DNA of 64,000 bases, from positions 1 through 64,000 of the forward strand of contig NZ_QXMG01000014.1 of NCBI RefSeq assembly GCF_003569765.1, given 5' to 3'. Shown one piece after another: positions 49,352 to 58,384 of this stretch. How positions within the stretch are numbered: position 1 is the first letter of the stretch; every line of letters starts with the position of its first letter. The position numbers and the translations under genes were made by a program. Under the pieces are notes generated by a model. It was not told where the DNA came from. It worked only from the letters and a program-made list of their open reading frames with translations, and searched no databases. Source of the DNA: Caldimonas tepidiphila (GTDB lineage: Bacteria; Pseudomonadota; Gammaproteobacteria; Burkholderiales; Burkholderiaceae_C).

Positions 49352-50170
49352 TCAGCGCGCCATCACCCGGCGCCAGAAGGCCGCTTCCTCCTCGGTCTCG
49401 GCCAGCGCCGCATGCCGCTGCGCCTCGCGCGGCTCGTAGCCGGTGAAGACCGCCTGCAGCGGCAGCGTCTCGGGCAGCACGTAGACGATGCCGTGCGACG
49501 CACCGATCAGCGGATCGATCACCCCCTCGTAGAACTCGACCGGCAGGTTGATGCAGCCGTAGGAGATGCGGTTGTCCGACGGCGTCGGCGACGCGAGCCG
49601 CTCCAGGCGCCGCTCGCGCGGATCGATCGGCCGCACCCGGTGCATCGAGATCGCCGCGTCGTAGTCCACCCAGACGATGTCCTCGCCCTGCGCGTTGCGC
49701 CCGCGCTCGGCGACGAAGCGGCCCGCGGGCGTGGTGCGCTCGTGGGGCAGGATGTCCGGGACCGGCCGCTCGCCGATGCCGGGCACCGAATCGTCGCCGG
49801 GCGCGAGGCCGAGCAGGGCCGGGGCAGCACCCTGCAGCCGCCCCTCGGCATCGAACACGAACACCCGCGCGTCCACCTTGTCGACGATCGCGAAGGGACG
49901 GCCCTCGTGGTCGCCCGAGTCGAGCACCCAGTCGGCAAGCTGCCGGGCCTCGGCTGACGGCAGCTCGCCGTCGAAGTCCGCGTGCCGCGGCGGCGCCTCC
50001 GCGGGCGGCTCGGCGGGACCCGGCAGGACGGGGGACGGCTCCGCGGGGAGGACCTGCGACTGGGGGGCAGGCGTGCTTCCTGCCTGCTCGGCAGGATCGG
50101 GTTGCGGCAAATACTGCGTGGCCACCAGCGCCGCCAGGCCGGCCAGCACGATCGGGAGGGATTTGCGCAT
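49352..50170 (-). CDS. L,D-transpeptidase (YkuD-type), membrane-anchored
   Basis: A 272-residue protein: N-terminal signal anchor (about 5-19), a Pro-rich linker (about 22-63), and a YkuD catalytic domain (about 90-245). The catalytic residues are His177 (ISMHRVRP) and Cys206 in SYGCINLP. The usual His two residues before the catalytic Cys in SHGC is Tyr here. It would form 3-3 crosslinks in peptidoglycan or attach proteins to it. There is no peptidoglycan-binding domain. It is divergent from the large PAS-GGDEF-EAL gene (162-base gap). Another L,D-transpeptidase is present at the window end. Confidence 0.85.
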   Translation of the reverse strand: MRKSLPIVLAGLAALVATQYLPQPDPAEQAGSTPAPQSQVLPAEPSPVLPGPAEPPAEAPPRHADFDGELPSAEARQLADWVLDSGDHEGRPFAIVDKVDARVFVFDAEGRLQGAAPALLGLAPGDDSVPGIGERPVPDILPHERTTPAGRFVAERGRNAQGEDIVWVDYDAAISMHRVRPIDPRERRLERLASPTPSDNRISYGCINLPVEFYEGVIDPLIGASHGIVYVLPETLPLQAVFTGYEPREAQRHAALAETEEEAAFWRRVMAR

Positions 50171-50332
50171 GTCGTTTCTCTTCCTGTTGCGAACGGCCCC
50201 ATCCGTCCGGGATGCCGCCCGGGATGAGCTCCCACGAGCAATCCGGGCGCCCGCGCCCGCAGGCGGAAGCGCGCGGAACGCGGATTGCCACGAGCCTTGC
50301 TGTTTTCCACCCCTGCGGGGAAGAAGGATTCC

Positions 50333-53300
50333 ATGGACCCTGCACAGGCCCAGATCCGCCGCCTGACGATCGCGGCGGCCGTGCTGCTGGGCGCGCTGCT
50401 GCTCGTCGGCGCGGTCCTGATGGCCATGCTGGTGTCGGTGACGCGCCTCGGCGCCTCGGCGCTCGAGGGCGAGGCCCAGACCGCGAACAACGCACTGCGC
50501 CTGCGCGTCGTGCTGGGCGACCTCTCCATCGCGCACCGCGCCTACCTGCTCACCGGCGAGCAGGCCTACATCGACGCCATCGGGCGCCACGAACAGCAGC
50601 TCGACGCCGCATTGCAGCGCGCCGGCGCAGAGGCGGACAGCCCGCGCGAGCGCAAGCTGCTGGCGCAGGTGGAGAGCCGACTGCCGGACTACGTCTCCGC
50701 GGTCACCTCGCTCAACCGGGAGCTGGAGGCCGGCACCTTGCCCCGCACGCTCGAGACGATCGGCACGCAGTGGCAGCGACGCATCCGGCCACGCCGCGAA
50801 GCGATCGAGCAGGCGGTCGAGCGACTCATCAGCCACCAGGAGCAGCAGTTCGCAGCGGCACGCTCGCGGGTGGTGGATGCCTCCTTCCAGGCGATGAGCC
50901 TGGGGGCCGTCGTGCTCGCGCTCGCGCTGCTGGCCGCGGGCGCGACCGCGTGGGTGCTGCGCGACGCGATCCACGCGATCGGCCGCGCCGGCGCCGAGCT
51001 CACGCGCGGCAACCGCGCGCTGCGCGAGTCGGAGGAGCGCTCGCGCCTGGTGATCGAGGGTGCCGCCGACCACGCGATCTTCCTGCTCGACCCCAACGGC
51101 CACATCGCCTCGTGGAACGCCGGTGCCGAGCGCCTGCTCGGCTGGCGCCGGGACGAGGCGCTGGGCGCGCCGCAGTCGCTGCTGTTCGGCTCGGACGAGG
51201 CCGCGCAGGCGCAGGCCGCGCGCCTGATCGGGCTCGCGCTCGGCCGCGGCCATCATGCCGAGGAGGTGAGCTGCCAGCGCAAGGACGGCAGCCGCTTCTG
51301 GGCCAGCAGCTCCACCACCGCGCTGCGCCACCCCGACGGCAGCCTGCAGGGCTTCGTGCAGGTCACGCGCGACGTCACCGAGCGCCACGTGCTCGAGTCG
51401 GAGCTGCGGCGCACGATCCGCCAGCTCGAGTTCGTGCAGCAGGCGGCACGCATCGGCATCTGGAGCTGGGACACGGCGAGCGGCCGCCTGGAGTTGTCGA
51501 AGGGCTTCGCGGCACTGCTCGGCCTCGCGCCCGAGCAGCTCGGGCACACGCCGGACTGGCTGCTCGCGCGGGTGCATCCCGACGACCGCGAGGCGCTGCG
51601 CCAGCGGCTGCGCGAGGTCGTCGCCCGCCGCGAGCCGCTCGTGTCGCTGTCCTTCCGCATCGCCGCCGAGGACGGCAGCTGGCGCTCGGTGCTGTCGATC
51701 GGCGGCTGGGCCGAGGACGAGACGACGGCGGGGCAGGCCAGCGGGGTGCTGACCGGGGTGCAGGTGGACGTCAGCGCGCTCGCCGAGGCGCAGACGCGGC
51801 TGGAGGCGGAGCACGAGATCGCGCGCACCACGCTGCGCGCGATCGGCGACGGCGTCGTCGTCACCGACCCCGACGGCCGCATCGAGCAGATGAACGAGGT
51901 GGCCGAGCAGCTCACCGGATGGCGCGAGGCCGAGGCGCGCGGCCGTCCCGCAGGCGAGGTGGTGGTGCTGCGCGCCGAGCTGGCCGACGACGCGCCGGAG
52001 CTCGCGGGCCTGGCGATGCGCGAGCAGCGCATCGTGTCGCTGCCGGGGCTGTGCAAGCTCGTGGCGCGCGACGGGCGCGAGACCCCGGTGGAGGACAGCG
52101 CCGCGCCGATCCGCCTCTCCGACGGTCGGGTCGCGGGCGCGGTGCTGGTGTTCCACGACGTCAGCGAGTCGCGCCGCCTGATCCACGACATCGCCTGGCA
52201 GGCCAGCCACGACGTGCTCACCGGCCTCGTCAACCGGCGCGAGTTCGAGGTCCGGCTGCGCCGCGCGCTCGCCAGCGGCGAGCGCGGCACCACCACGCAC
52301 GCGCTGCTCTACCTCGACCTCGACCAGTTCAAGGTCGTCAACGACAACTGCGGCCACCCGGCCGGCGACGAGCTGCTGCGCCAGGTGTCGCGCCAGCTCG
52401 GCCTGCACCTGCGCGAGCGCGACACCCTTGCGCGGCTCGGCGGCGACGAGTTCGCGGTGATCCTCGAGCACTGCGACGCCGAGCACGCGCTGGGCGTGGC
52501 GAACAAGCTGCTGCGCACCGTGCGCGAGTTCCGCTTCGCCTGGCAGGGCAGCATCTACCGCATCGGCGTGAGCATCGGCGTGGTGCCCTTCCCGGCGGGC
52601 GTGCCGACGCTCGAGGAGCTGCTGCGTCACGCCGACCAGGCCTGCTACGCCGCCAAGGAGGCGGGCCGCAACCGCGCGGTGCTGCACCACCCGGACGAGG
52701 ACCTGATCGCGAGCCGCAACCGGGACATCAACCTCGTCGGCACGCTCGGCCGCGCGATCCACGAGGGCCGGCTGGAGCTGCACTGGCAGCCGATCACACC
52801 GGTGGCGCTGGAGCAGGGCGCGCCGCCCGGCACGGCGCCGACGCACTACGAGGTGCTGGTGCGCCTGCGCGACGAGGCGGGCCAGCTCGTGAGGCCCGGC
52901 GTCTTCATGGGCGCGGCCGAGCGCTACGACCTGCTGCCCGAGCTCGACCGCAGCGTGATCGAGCTGACCCTGCGCATGCTCGCGCGCTCGCCCGAGCGGC
53001 TCGGGCGGCTGCGCATGTGCACCGTCAACGTCGGCGCGCGCACGCTCAGCGACGAGGGCTACTACCGCCATGTCGCGCAGCTGCTCGACGAGACCGGCAT
53101 CCCGGCCGACAAGATCTGCTTCGAGATCACCGAGACCGCCGCGATCGCCGACGTGCCGCGCACGCAGCATTTCATCGAGCAGCTGCGCGCGCGCGGCTGC
53201 CGCTTCGCGCTCGACGACTTCGGCGCCGGCATGGCCTCCTTCGCCTACCTCAAGGAGCTGCCGGTGGACTTCATCAAGATCGACGGCTCCTTCGTCGAGT

Positions 53301-53491
53301 CGATCGCCGACAACCCGGTGGACGCCGAGATCGTGCGCGCGATCAACGACATCAGCCACTCGATGGGCAAGCAGACCATCGCCGAGTTCGTCGCGAGCCA
53401 GGCCACGCTCGACCTGCTGCGCCGCCTCGGCGTGGACTACGCGCAGGGCAACTGGATCGCCCCGCCGGAGGCGCTGGAGGAGGCGGCCTGA
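50333..53491 (+). CDS. CHASE3-PAS-GGDEF-EAL c-di-GMP signalling protein
   Basis: A 1052-residue membrane protein: helix 1 (about 13-37), a CHASE3-like four-helix periplasmic domain (about 40-185), helix 2 (about 190-215), three PAS domains (about 235-355, 360-480 and 490-610), GGDEF (about 625-785) and EAL (about 800-1045). The cyclase site LGGDEFAVIL and RxxD (RERD) I-site are intact. The phosphodiesterase motif reads EVLVR instead of EALVR, but the catalytic Glu, the VNVGAR Asn, FEITET Glu, LDDFGAG Asp pair and IKIDGSF Lys are all present. So both activities are possible, with the net direction set by signals. The start MDPAQAQ has AAGGA upstream. Confidence 0.92.
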   Translation: MDPAQAQIRRLTIAAAVLLGALLLVGAVLMAMLVSVTRLGASALEGEAQTANNALRLRVVLGDLSIAHRAYLLTGEQAYIDAIGRHEQQLDAALQRAGAEADSPRERKLLAQVESRLPDYVSAVTSLNRELEAGTLPRTLETIGTQWQRRIRPRREAIEQAVERLISHQEQQFAAARSRVVDASFQAMSLGAVVLALALLAAGATAWVLRDAIHAIGRAGAELTRGNRALRESEERSRLVIEGAADHAIFLLDPNGHIASWNAGAERLLGWRRDEALGAPQSLLFGSDEAAQAQAARLIGLALGRGHHAEEVSCQRKDGSRFWASSSTTALRHPDGSLQGFVQVTRDVTERHVLESELRRTIRQLEFVQQAARIGIWSWDTASGRLELSKGFAALLGLAPEQLGHTPDWLLARVHPDDREALRQRLREVVARREPLVSLSFRIAAEDGSWRSVLSIGGWAEDETTAGQASGVLTGVQVDVSALAEAQTRLEAEHEIARTTLRAIGDGVVVTDPDGRIEQMNEVAEQLTGWREAEARGRPAGEVVVLRAELADDAPELAGLAMREQRIVSLPGLCKLVARDGRETPVEDSAAPIRLSDGRVAGAVLVFHDVSESRRLIHDIAWQASHDVLTGLVNRREFEVRLRRALASGERGTTTHALLYLDLDQFKVVNDNCGHPAGDELLRQVSRQLGLHLRERDTLARLGGDEFAVILEHCDAEHALGVANKLLRTVREFRFAWQGSIYRIGVSIGVVPFPAGVPTLEELLRHADQACYAAKEAGRNRAVLHHPDEDLIASRNRDINLVGTLGRAIHEGRLELHWQPITPVALEQGAPPGTAPTHYEVLVRLRDEAGQLVRPGVFMGAAERYDLLPELDRSVIELTLRMLARSPERLGRLRMCTVNVGARTLSDEGYYRHVAQLLDETGIPADKICFEITETAAIADVPRTQHFIEQLRARGCRFALDDFGAGMASFAYLKELPVDFIKIDGSFVESIADNPVDAEIVRAINDISHSMGKQTIAEFVASQATLDLLRRLGVDYAQGNWIAPPEALEEAA

Positions 53492-53665
53492 AGCGGGGCC
53501 GGTGAACGGGGCAGGCCCGCCCCGGCGTCGACGGGCGCGCATCCCCTCCCGCCCCGGCAGCCCTGTGGCACCCGCCGGCCTCGCCGCCCTGCCTGGGGTT
53601 TTCCCCCATTTTCCGGGCCCGGGGCGCGCTTCGCGCTTGCCAAGCCGGGGTATTCGGTCAAAGAT

Positions 53666-53681
53666 TCAAACTAACGTTTGA
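53666..53681. promoter_or_regulatory. PsrA/FadR-type TetR operator
   Basis: TCAAAC-TAAC-GTTTGA is a perfect 6-base inverted repeat with a 4-base spacer. It fits the (C/G)AAAC-N2-4-GTTT(G/C) pattern described for Pseudomonas PsrA, a TetR-type regulator that senses long-chain fatty acyl groups. It lies 12 bases before the TTG start of a TetR gene and upstream of fadD, where a weak -35 (TTGCCA, 53637-53642) and a poor -10 would place the transcription start. Autoregulation and fadD control are likely. Confidence 0.75.
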
Positions 53682-53693
53682 TTCAAGCCCATC

Positions 53694-54410
53694 TTGAAAG
53701 CCTCCTCCGATCCATCGCGCGCTCCCGCCCCGCGACCCGCCGACACGCCCGAGCGCATCCTCGACGCCGCGGAGCGCCTGTTCGTCGAGCACGGATACGA
53801 GACCACCTCGGTGCGGCTCGTCACGCTCGCCGCGGGGGTCAACATCGCCGCGATCAGCTACCACTTCGGCTCCAAGGAGGGGCTGATCCGCGCGGTGCTG
53901 CGGCGCCGGCTGGAGGCGCTGAACCGCGAGCGCCTGCGCGCGCTCGACGAGGCGGAGGCGCGGGCCGGCGGGGGGGCGGTGCGCCCGTCGCAGATCGTCG
54001 AGGGCTTCTTCGGCACGATCTTCCGGCTCGCGGCCGACCCGCAGTCCGGGGGCCCGATGCTGCTGCGCCTGCTCGGGCGCATCCATGCCGAGCCCGCCGC
54101 CTTCATCCACACGCTGCTCGCCGAGGAGTACCGCGAGGTGCTCGAGCGCTACAAGGCCGCGCTGTTCCGCGCGCTGCCCGACGTGCCGCGCGACGAGATC
54201 GTCTGGCGCCTGCACTTCATGCTCGGCGCCACCGCCTATGCCGTCGCCGGCACCGACGCGCTGCGCCTCGTCACCGACTGGGGCACCAGGGAGGAGGCGC
54301 CGCCGCATCCCGAGGCGCGGCTGCTGCCGCGCCTGATGAGCTTCCTGCTCGGCGGGCTGCGCGCGCCGCTGCCACAGTTCGGCGACGTGCCGCCGGCGCC
54401 TCCCGCGTGA
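53694..54410 (+). CDS. TetR-family regulator, PsrA-like
   Basis: A 238-residue TetR repressor. The N-terminal HTH is TPERILDAAERLFVEHGYET, then TSVRLVTLAAGVNIAAISYHFGSKEGLI, close to the PsrA pattern (AGVNLAAVNYHFGSKE). The C-terminal ligand domain covers about 85-225. It appears to start at a TTG, because no ATG or GTG lies at the expected place, and no good Shine-Dalgarno sequence is visible; this would keep expression low. It precedes fadD by 94 bases in the same direction, and the operator sits just upstream. The probable role is repression of fatty-acid degradation genes, relieved by acyl-CoA or fatty acid. Confidence 0.85.
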   Translation: MKASSDPSRAPAPRPADTPERILDAAERLFVEHGYETTSVRLVTLAAGVNIAAISYHFGSKEGLIRAVLRRRLEALNRERLRALDEAEARAGGGAVRPSQIVEGFFGTIFRLAADPQSGGPMLLRLLGRIHAEPAAFIHTLLAEEYREVLERYKAALFRALPDVPRDEIVWRLHFMLGATAYAVAGTDALRLVTDWGTREEAPPHPEARLLPRLMSFLLGGLRAPLPQFGDVPPAPPA

Positions 54411-54504
54411 GTCCGCCCGCCCCCTGACACGCCGGCCGTGCCGCCGCCTCGGCCGCAGCACGCCGTGCCCATCCCAGACATCGACAACGAGGAGACACCC
54501 CGCC

Positions 54505-56166
54505 ATGGACCGCATCTGGCTGAACCACTATCCCGACGGCGTGCCGGCGGACATCGACCCGCAGGCCTGGCCCTCGCTGGTCGCGCTGATCGACGACGCG
54601 CTCGCGCGCCACGCCGCGCGCACCGCCTACGTCTCGCAGGGCCGCCGCATGAGCTACGCCGAGCTCGACCGGCTCGCCGACGCCTTCGCCGCGTGGCTGC
54701 AGCGCCGCGGCGTCGTCAAGGGCACGCGCGTCGCGCTGATGATGCCCAACCTGCTGCAGTACCCGGTGTGCCTGATCGGCGCGCTGCGCGCCGGCGCGGT
54801 GGTGGTCAACTGCAACCCGCTCTACACGCCGCGCGAGCTCGAGCACCAGCTGCGCGACTCGGGCGCCGAGGTGATCGTGATCGTCGAGAACTTCGCGCAC
54901 ACGCTCGAGCAGGTGCTGCCGCGCACCGCGCTCAAGACGGTCGTCGTGACCTCGATCGGCGAGATGCTCGGCACGCTCAAGGGCGTGCTCGTCGACTTCG
55001 TGGTGCGGCGCGTGAAGAAGATGGTGCCGCCCTGGTCGCTGCCCGGCGCGCTGCGGCTGTCGCAGGCGCTGAGCCAGACGCGCGGCCAGCGGCCGGTGCC
55101 GGTCGCGCTCGGCCCCGCCGACCTGGCCTTCCTGCAGTACACCGGCGGCACCACCGGCGTCTCCAAGGGCGCGATGCTCACGCACCGCAACATCTCGGCC
55201 AACGTGCTGCAGGCGAGCGCCTGGCTGCGTCCCGCGGTGCGCGAGGGCGAGGAGCTGGTCGTCACCGCGCTGCCGCTCTACCACGTCTTCGCGCTGACCG
55301 CGAACTGCCTCGCGTTCCTCGTGTTCGGTGCGGCCAACCTGCTGATCCTGAACCCGCGCGACATCCCGGGCTTCGTGCGCGAGCTCGGCCGGCACCGCTT
55401 CAGCGCGATCACCGGCGTCAACACGCTCTTCAACGCGCTGCTGAACCACCCGGACTTCGCGAAGCTCGACTTCTCGGCGCTGCGCATCGCGCTCGGCGGC
55501 GGCATGGCGGTGCAGCAGGCGGTGGCCGAGCGCTGGCAGAAGGTGACGGGCGTCGCGATCGCGCAGGCCTACGGCCTCACCGAGACCTCGCCCGCGGTGA
55601 CGATCAACCCGCTCGACACGCGCCGCTTCACCGGCTCGATCGGCCTGCCGGTGCCCTCGACCGAGCTGTCGGTGCGCGACGACGAGGGCCGCGAGCTCGC
55701 GCCCGGCGAGATCGGCGAGATCTGCGTGCGCGGCCCCCAGGTCACGCCCGGCTACTGGCAGCAGCCGGCCGAGACCGCGAAGATCTTCTTCCCCGACGGC
55801 TTCCTGCGCACCGGCGACGTCGGCTATGTCGCCCCCGACGGCCACGTCTTCCTCGTCGACCGCAAGAAGGACATGATCCTCGTCTCGGGCTTCAACGTGT
55901 ACCCGAACGAGGTCGAGGACGTGATTGCGAAGCACCCGGGGGTGCTCGAGGCGGCGGTGGTCGGCGTGCCCGACCCGCGCTCGGGCGAGCGCGTCAAGCT
56001 CGTCGTGGTGCGCCGCGACCCGGCGCTGACCGCCGAGGCGCTGCTGGCCTTCGCGCGCGCCGAGCTCACCGGCTACAAGGTGCCGCAGATCGTCGAGTTC
56101 CGCGACGTCCTGCCGAAGACCAACGTCGGCAAGGTGCTGCGGCGCGAGCTGCGCGAGCCGGCCTGA
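54505..56166 (+). CDS. fadD: Long-chain fatty-acyl-CoA ligase
   Basis: A 553-residue adenylate-forming enzyme of FadD length (E. coli 561). The P-loop-like A3 motif is YTGGTTGVSKGAMLTHRN, A5 is AYGLTETSPAVT, A7/A8 is FLRTGDVGYV with VDRKKDMILVSGFNVYP, and the C-terminal catalytic Lys lies in LPKTNVGKVLRREL. It activates long-chain fatty acids to acyl-CoA with ATP and CoA at the inner membrane. The N-terminus MDRIWLNHYPDGVPADID is typical of proteobacterial FadD. GAGGAG precedes the ATG. Located behind a PsrA-like regulator, it is probably induced by fatty acids. Confidence 0.93.
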   Translation: MDRIWLNHYPDGVPADIDPQAWPSLVALIDDALARHAARTAYVSQGRRMSYAELDRLADAFAAWLQRRGVVKGTRVALMMPNLLQYPVCLIGALRAGAVVVNCNPLYTPRELEHQLRDSGAEVIVIVENFAHTLEQVLPRTALKTVVVTSIGEMLGTLKGVLVDFVVRRVKKMVPPWSLPGALRLSQALSQTRGQRPVPVALGPADLAFLQYTGGTTGVSKGAMLTHRNISANVLQASAWLRPAVREGEELVVTALPLYHVFALTANCLAFLVFGAANLLILNPRDIPGFVRELGRHRFSAITGVNTLFNALLNHPDFAKLDFSALRIALGGGMAVQQAVAERWQKVTGVAIAQAYGLTETSPAVTINPLDTRRFTGSIGLPVPSTELSVRDDEGRELAPGEIGEICVRGPQVTPGYWQQPAETAKIFFPDGFLRTGDVGYVAPDGHVFLVDRKKDMILVSGFNVYPNEVEDVIAKHPGVLEAAVVGVPDPRSGERVKLVVVRRDPALTAEALLAFARAELTGYKVPQIVEFRDVLPKTNVGKVLRRELREPA

Positions 56167-56207
56167 GCCGGGCAGGCCGCGTCCTGCGGGCCACCGGGGC
56201 CGGCCCG

Positions 56208-56690
56208 CTACCCGAGCAGCAGCCCCATCACGTGCTCGTCCACGAAGTGCGCGTCGCCCGCGCGCTTGTAGAACTTGCGCAGCGTCCCCTCGATGCGGAA
56301 GCCCAGGCCCTCGTAGAAGCGGATGCCGCGGGGGTTATCGCTCTCGACCATCAGCTCGACGCGCAGCACGCCCTCCGCGGCGAGCCGGGCGATCGCGTCG
56401 CCCACCATCGCGCGCGCAACACCGCTGCCGTGGTGGCGCGGCGCCACCGCGAGCGTGCCGAGGCCGGCGACATGGCGCGCGCGGCCCGGGTGCCGCACCG
56501 CCTTGTAGAAGCCGGCCACCTCGCCGCCCGCCTCCCAGACGAAGAAGCCGCCGCTCGCGAGCAGGTCGCGGTAGACGGCGCGGAAGTCGTCGAGCGGCAT
56601 CGGGTCGAAGCCGAGGAAGGGCACGACCGCCTCGTGCATGTAGATCGCGTGGACGGCTTCGAGATCGGTCGGGTTCGCGGCTCGGCGCAT
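56208..56690 (-). CDS. GNAT-family N-acetyltransferase
   Basis: A 160-residue acetyltransferase. The CoA-binding motif A is LGTLAVAPRHHGSGVARAMV (about 83-102), with a preceding substrate strand GGEVAGFYKAVRH and motif B VELMVESDNPRGIRFYEGLGF near the end, as in RimI/YhhY-type enzymes. The start MRRAANPTDLEAVHAI is a standard GNAT beginning. The substrate (amino acid, peptide or toxin amine) is not readable. It is convergent with fadD, with only 41 bases between the stops, and in the same direction as the LysR gene upstream. Confidence 0.85.
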   Translation of the reverse strand: MRRAANPTDLEAVHAIYMHEAVVPFLGFDPMPLDDFRAVYRDLLASGGFFVWEAGGEVAGFYKAVRHPGRARHVAGLGTLAVAPRHHGSGVARAMVGDAIARLAAEGVLRVELMVESDNPRGIRFYEGLGFRIEGTLRKFYKRAGDAHFVDEHVMGLLLG

Positions 56691-56761
56691 CGGGAAGTCC
56701 TCGGGTCGTTTCCTGGGGGAGGGCGCAGGGCCCTGGCTTGGGTGGGGAGCGTCCGCCCGGT

Positions 56762-57652
56762 TCAGGGTCCGGGCGGCATGCGTTCGCGGAGATGGGCGAC
56801 GAAGCCGGCGAGCTTCGGCAGCGGGCGACGGTCCGGCAGGTAGAGCAGGTGCACGGGACGGGGCGGCGGCACGTGCGCTTCGAGCACCGTCTCGAGCCGG
56901 CCGGCGGCGATGTCCTCGGCGAGCAGCACCTCGGGCTGCAGCACCAGCCCGGCCCCGCGCAGCGCCGCGGCGCGCAGGGCTGGGCCGTGGTTGGAGGCGA
57001 AGGGCGCGTCGGCGGGCCACTGCGCCTCCTCGCCCGTGCCGCAGAGGCGCCATGCGTTGGCGCTGTTCCACGAGAGATGCCCGAGGCAGCGGTGCGAGCC
57101 CAGGTCCTGCGGCACGCGCGGGCGGCCGTGGCGCGCCAGGTAGTCGGGCGACGCGCAGATCACCATGCGGTAGGGTGCGAGCGGCCGCGCGACGAGGTGC
57201 GGCTGGCCCAGCTCGCCGATGCGGATTGCGAGATCGAAGCCCTCGGCCGCGAGGTCGACGAGCCCGTCGCTCAGCACCAGCTCGATGCGCACCGCCGGAT
57301 GCCGCGCCATGAAGTCGGCGGCATGCGCCGCGATCAGGCAGCCGCCGAGCGTCACCGGCGCCGACACCCGCAGCAGCCCGCCCGGCTCCTCGCGCAGCCG
57401 CTCCACCGACAGCTCGGCCCAGCGCAGCTGCTCCAGCACGCGCCGGCTCTCCTCGTAGAACAGCCGGCCCGCATCGGTCAGGCGCTGGCGCCGCGTGCTG
57501 CGCTGGATCAGCCGCGCGCCGAGACGCTCCTCCAGCTGCCGCACATGCTTGCCGACCATCACGGCCGAGATGTCCAGCGCCTCGGCGGCGCGGCTGAAGC
57601 CGCCGGCCTCGGCCACCGCGACGAAAACCTCCATGCTGCGCAGCTTGTCCAC
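56762..57652 (-). CDS. LysR-family transcriptional regulator
   Basis: A 296-residue LTTR of standard length. The winged HTH is DKLRSMEVFVAVAEAGGFSR, then AAEALDISAVMVGKHVRQLEERLG (about 3-60), with a LysR substrate-binding domain (about 88-290). I chose the GTG at 57652 (VDKLRSMEVF) because LTTRs begin here; upstream ATG starts would add 15 or more residues that lie in the control region. The divergent SDR gene starts 105 bases away, the classic arrangement for a LysR regulator and its target. An inverted repeat lies between them (57675-57699). Confidence 0.85.
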   Translation of the reverse strand: MDKLRSMEVFVAVAEAGGFSRAAEALDISAVMVGKHVRQLEERLGARLIQRSTRRQRLTDAGRLFYEESRRVLEQLRWAELSVERLREEPGGLLRVSAPVTLGGCLIAAHAADFMARHPAVRIELVLSDGLVDLAAEGFDLAIRIGELGQPHLVARPLAPYRMVICASPDYLARHGRPRVPQDLGSHRCLGHLSWNSANAWRLCGTGEEAQWPADAPFASNHGPALRAAALRGAGLVLQPEVLLAEDIAAGRLETVLEAHVPPPRPVHLLYLPDRRPLPKLAGFVAHLRERMPPGP

Positions 57653-57674
57653 GGGATTCCGAACCCGGAGTTCG

Positions 57675-57699
57675 CAATGAGTGAAGTCGGAGCGCATTG
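57675..57699. promoter_or_regulatory. Candidate LysR operator in divergent promoter
   Basis: CAATG (57675-57679) and CATTG (57695-57699) form an inverted repeat with a 15-base spacer, between the divergent LysR regulator and SDR genes. LTTR sites are usually T-N11-A type inverted repeats in this position. The stretch is also AT-richer than its surroundings. No database comparison was possible, so the assignment rests on symmetry and context. Confidence 0.45.
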
Positions 57700-57756
57700 T
57701 TGCAGGAAGGCGCTGGGTCGAACATGAGGGCTCCTTCAACACACGGGAGTCCTGCA

Positions 57757-58359
57757 ATGAAAGTCCTGATCATCGGCGCCTCCGGCGTGCTCGGCCAAGC
57801 CGTCAGCGAGGCCCTGGGGCCGCACCACGAGCTGATCCTTGCCGGGCGCCACAGCGGCGACGTGCGCGTCGACATCACCAGCGAGGAAAGCGTCGCGGCA
57901 CTGTTCGCGTCGGTCGGTCGCGTCGACGCGCTCGTCTCGACCACCGGCAGCCTGCACTTCGGCCCGCTGGCCGAGACCGACAGCGCCCGCTTCTCGGTCG
58001 GGCTGAACGACAAGCTGCTCGGCCAGGTGCGCCTGGCGCTGATCGGCCAGCACCACCTGAACGACGGCGGCTCGATCACGCTCACGAGCGGCATCCTCTC
58101 CGAAGAGCCGATCCGCAACGGCGCGAACGCGAGCACCGTGAACGCCGCGCTCGAAGGCTTCGTGCGCGCCGCGGCGATCGAGCTGCCGCGGGGCCTGCGC
58201 ATCAACGCGGTCAGCCCCACCGTCCTCGCCGAATCCTGGGAGGTCTACGGGCCTTTCATGGCCGGCTTCGAGCCGGTGCCCGCCCGGCGCGCGGCGCTCG
58301 CCTACCGGCGCAGCGTCGACGGCGCGCAGACCGGCCGGGTGTACCGGGTGACGGCCTGA
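57757..58359 (+). CDS. Short-chain dehydrogenase, compact form
   Basis: A 200-residue SDR. A glycine motif lies at the N-terminus (KVLIIGASGVLGQAVSEAL), a short Rossmann core follows, and the catalytic Ser is in SITLTSGILSEEP. The Tyr-x3-Lys motif is not present in standard form; the segment after the Ser reads NGANASTVNAALEGFVRAAA. This marks the SDR subgroup that lacks the canonical Tyr (annotated 'short chain dehydrogenase'), so normal reductase chemistry is uncertain. GGGAG lies 7 bases before the ATG. It is divergent from the LysR gene, its likely regulator. Confidence 0.78.
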   Translation: MKVLIIGASGVLGQAVSEALGPHHELILAGRHSGDVRVDITSEESVAALFASVGRVDALVSTTGSLHFGPLAETDSARFSVGLNDKLLGQVRLALIGQHHLNDGGSITLTSGILSEEPIRNGANASTVNAALEGFVRAAAIELPRGLRINAVSPTVLAESWEVYGPFMAGFEPVPARRAALAYRRSVDGAQTGRVYRVTA

Positions 58360-58384
58360 GCCGCTCAGCGGCGAGGCGCGGCGC

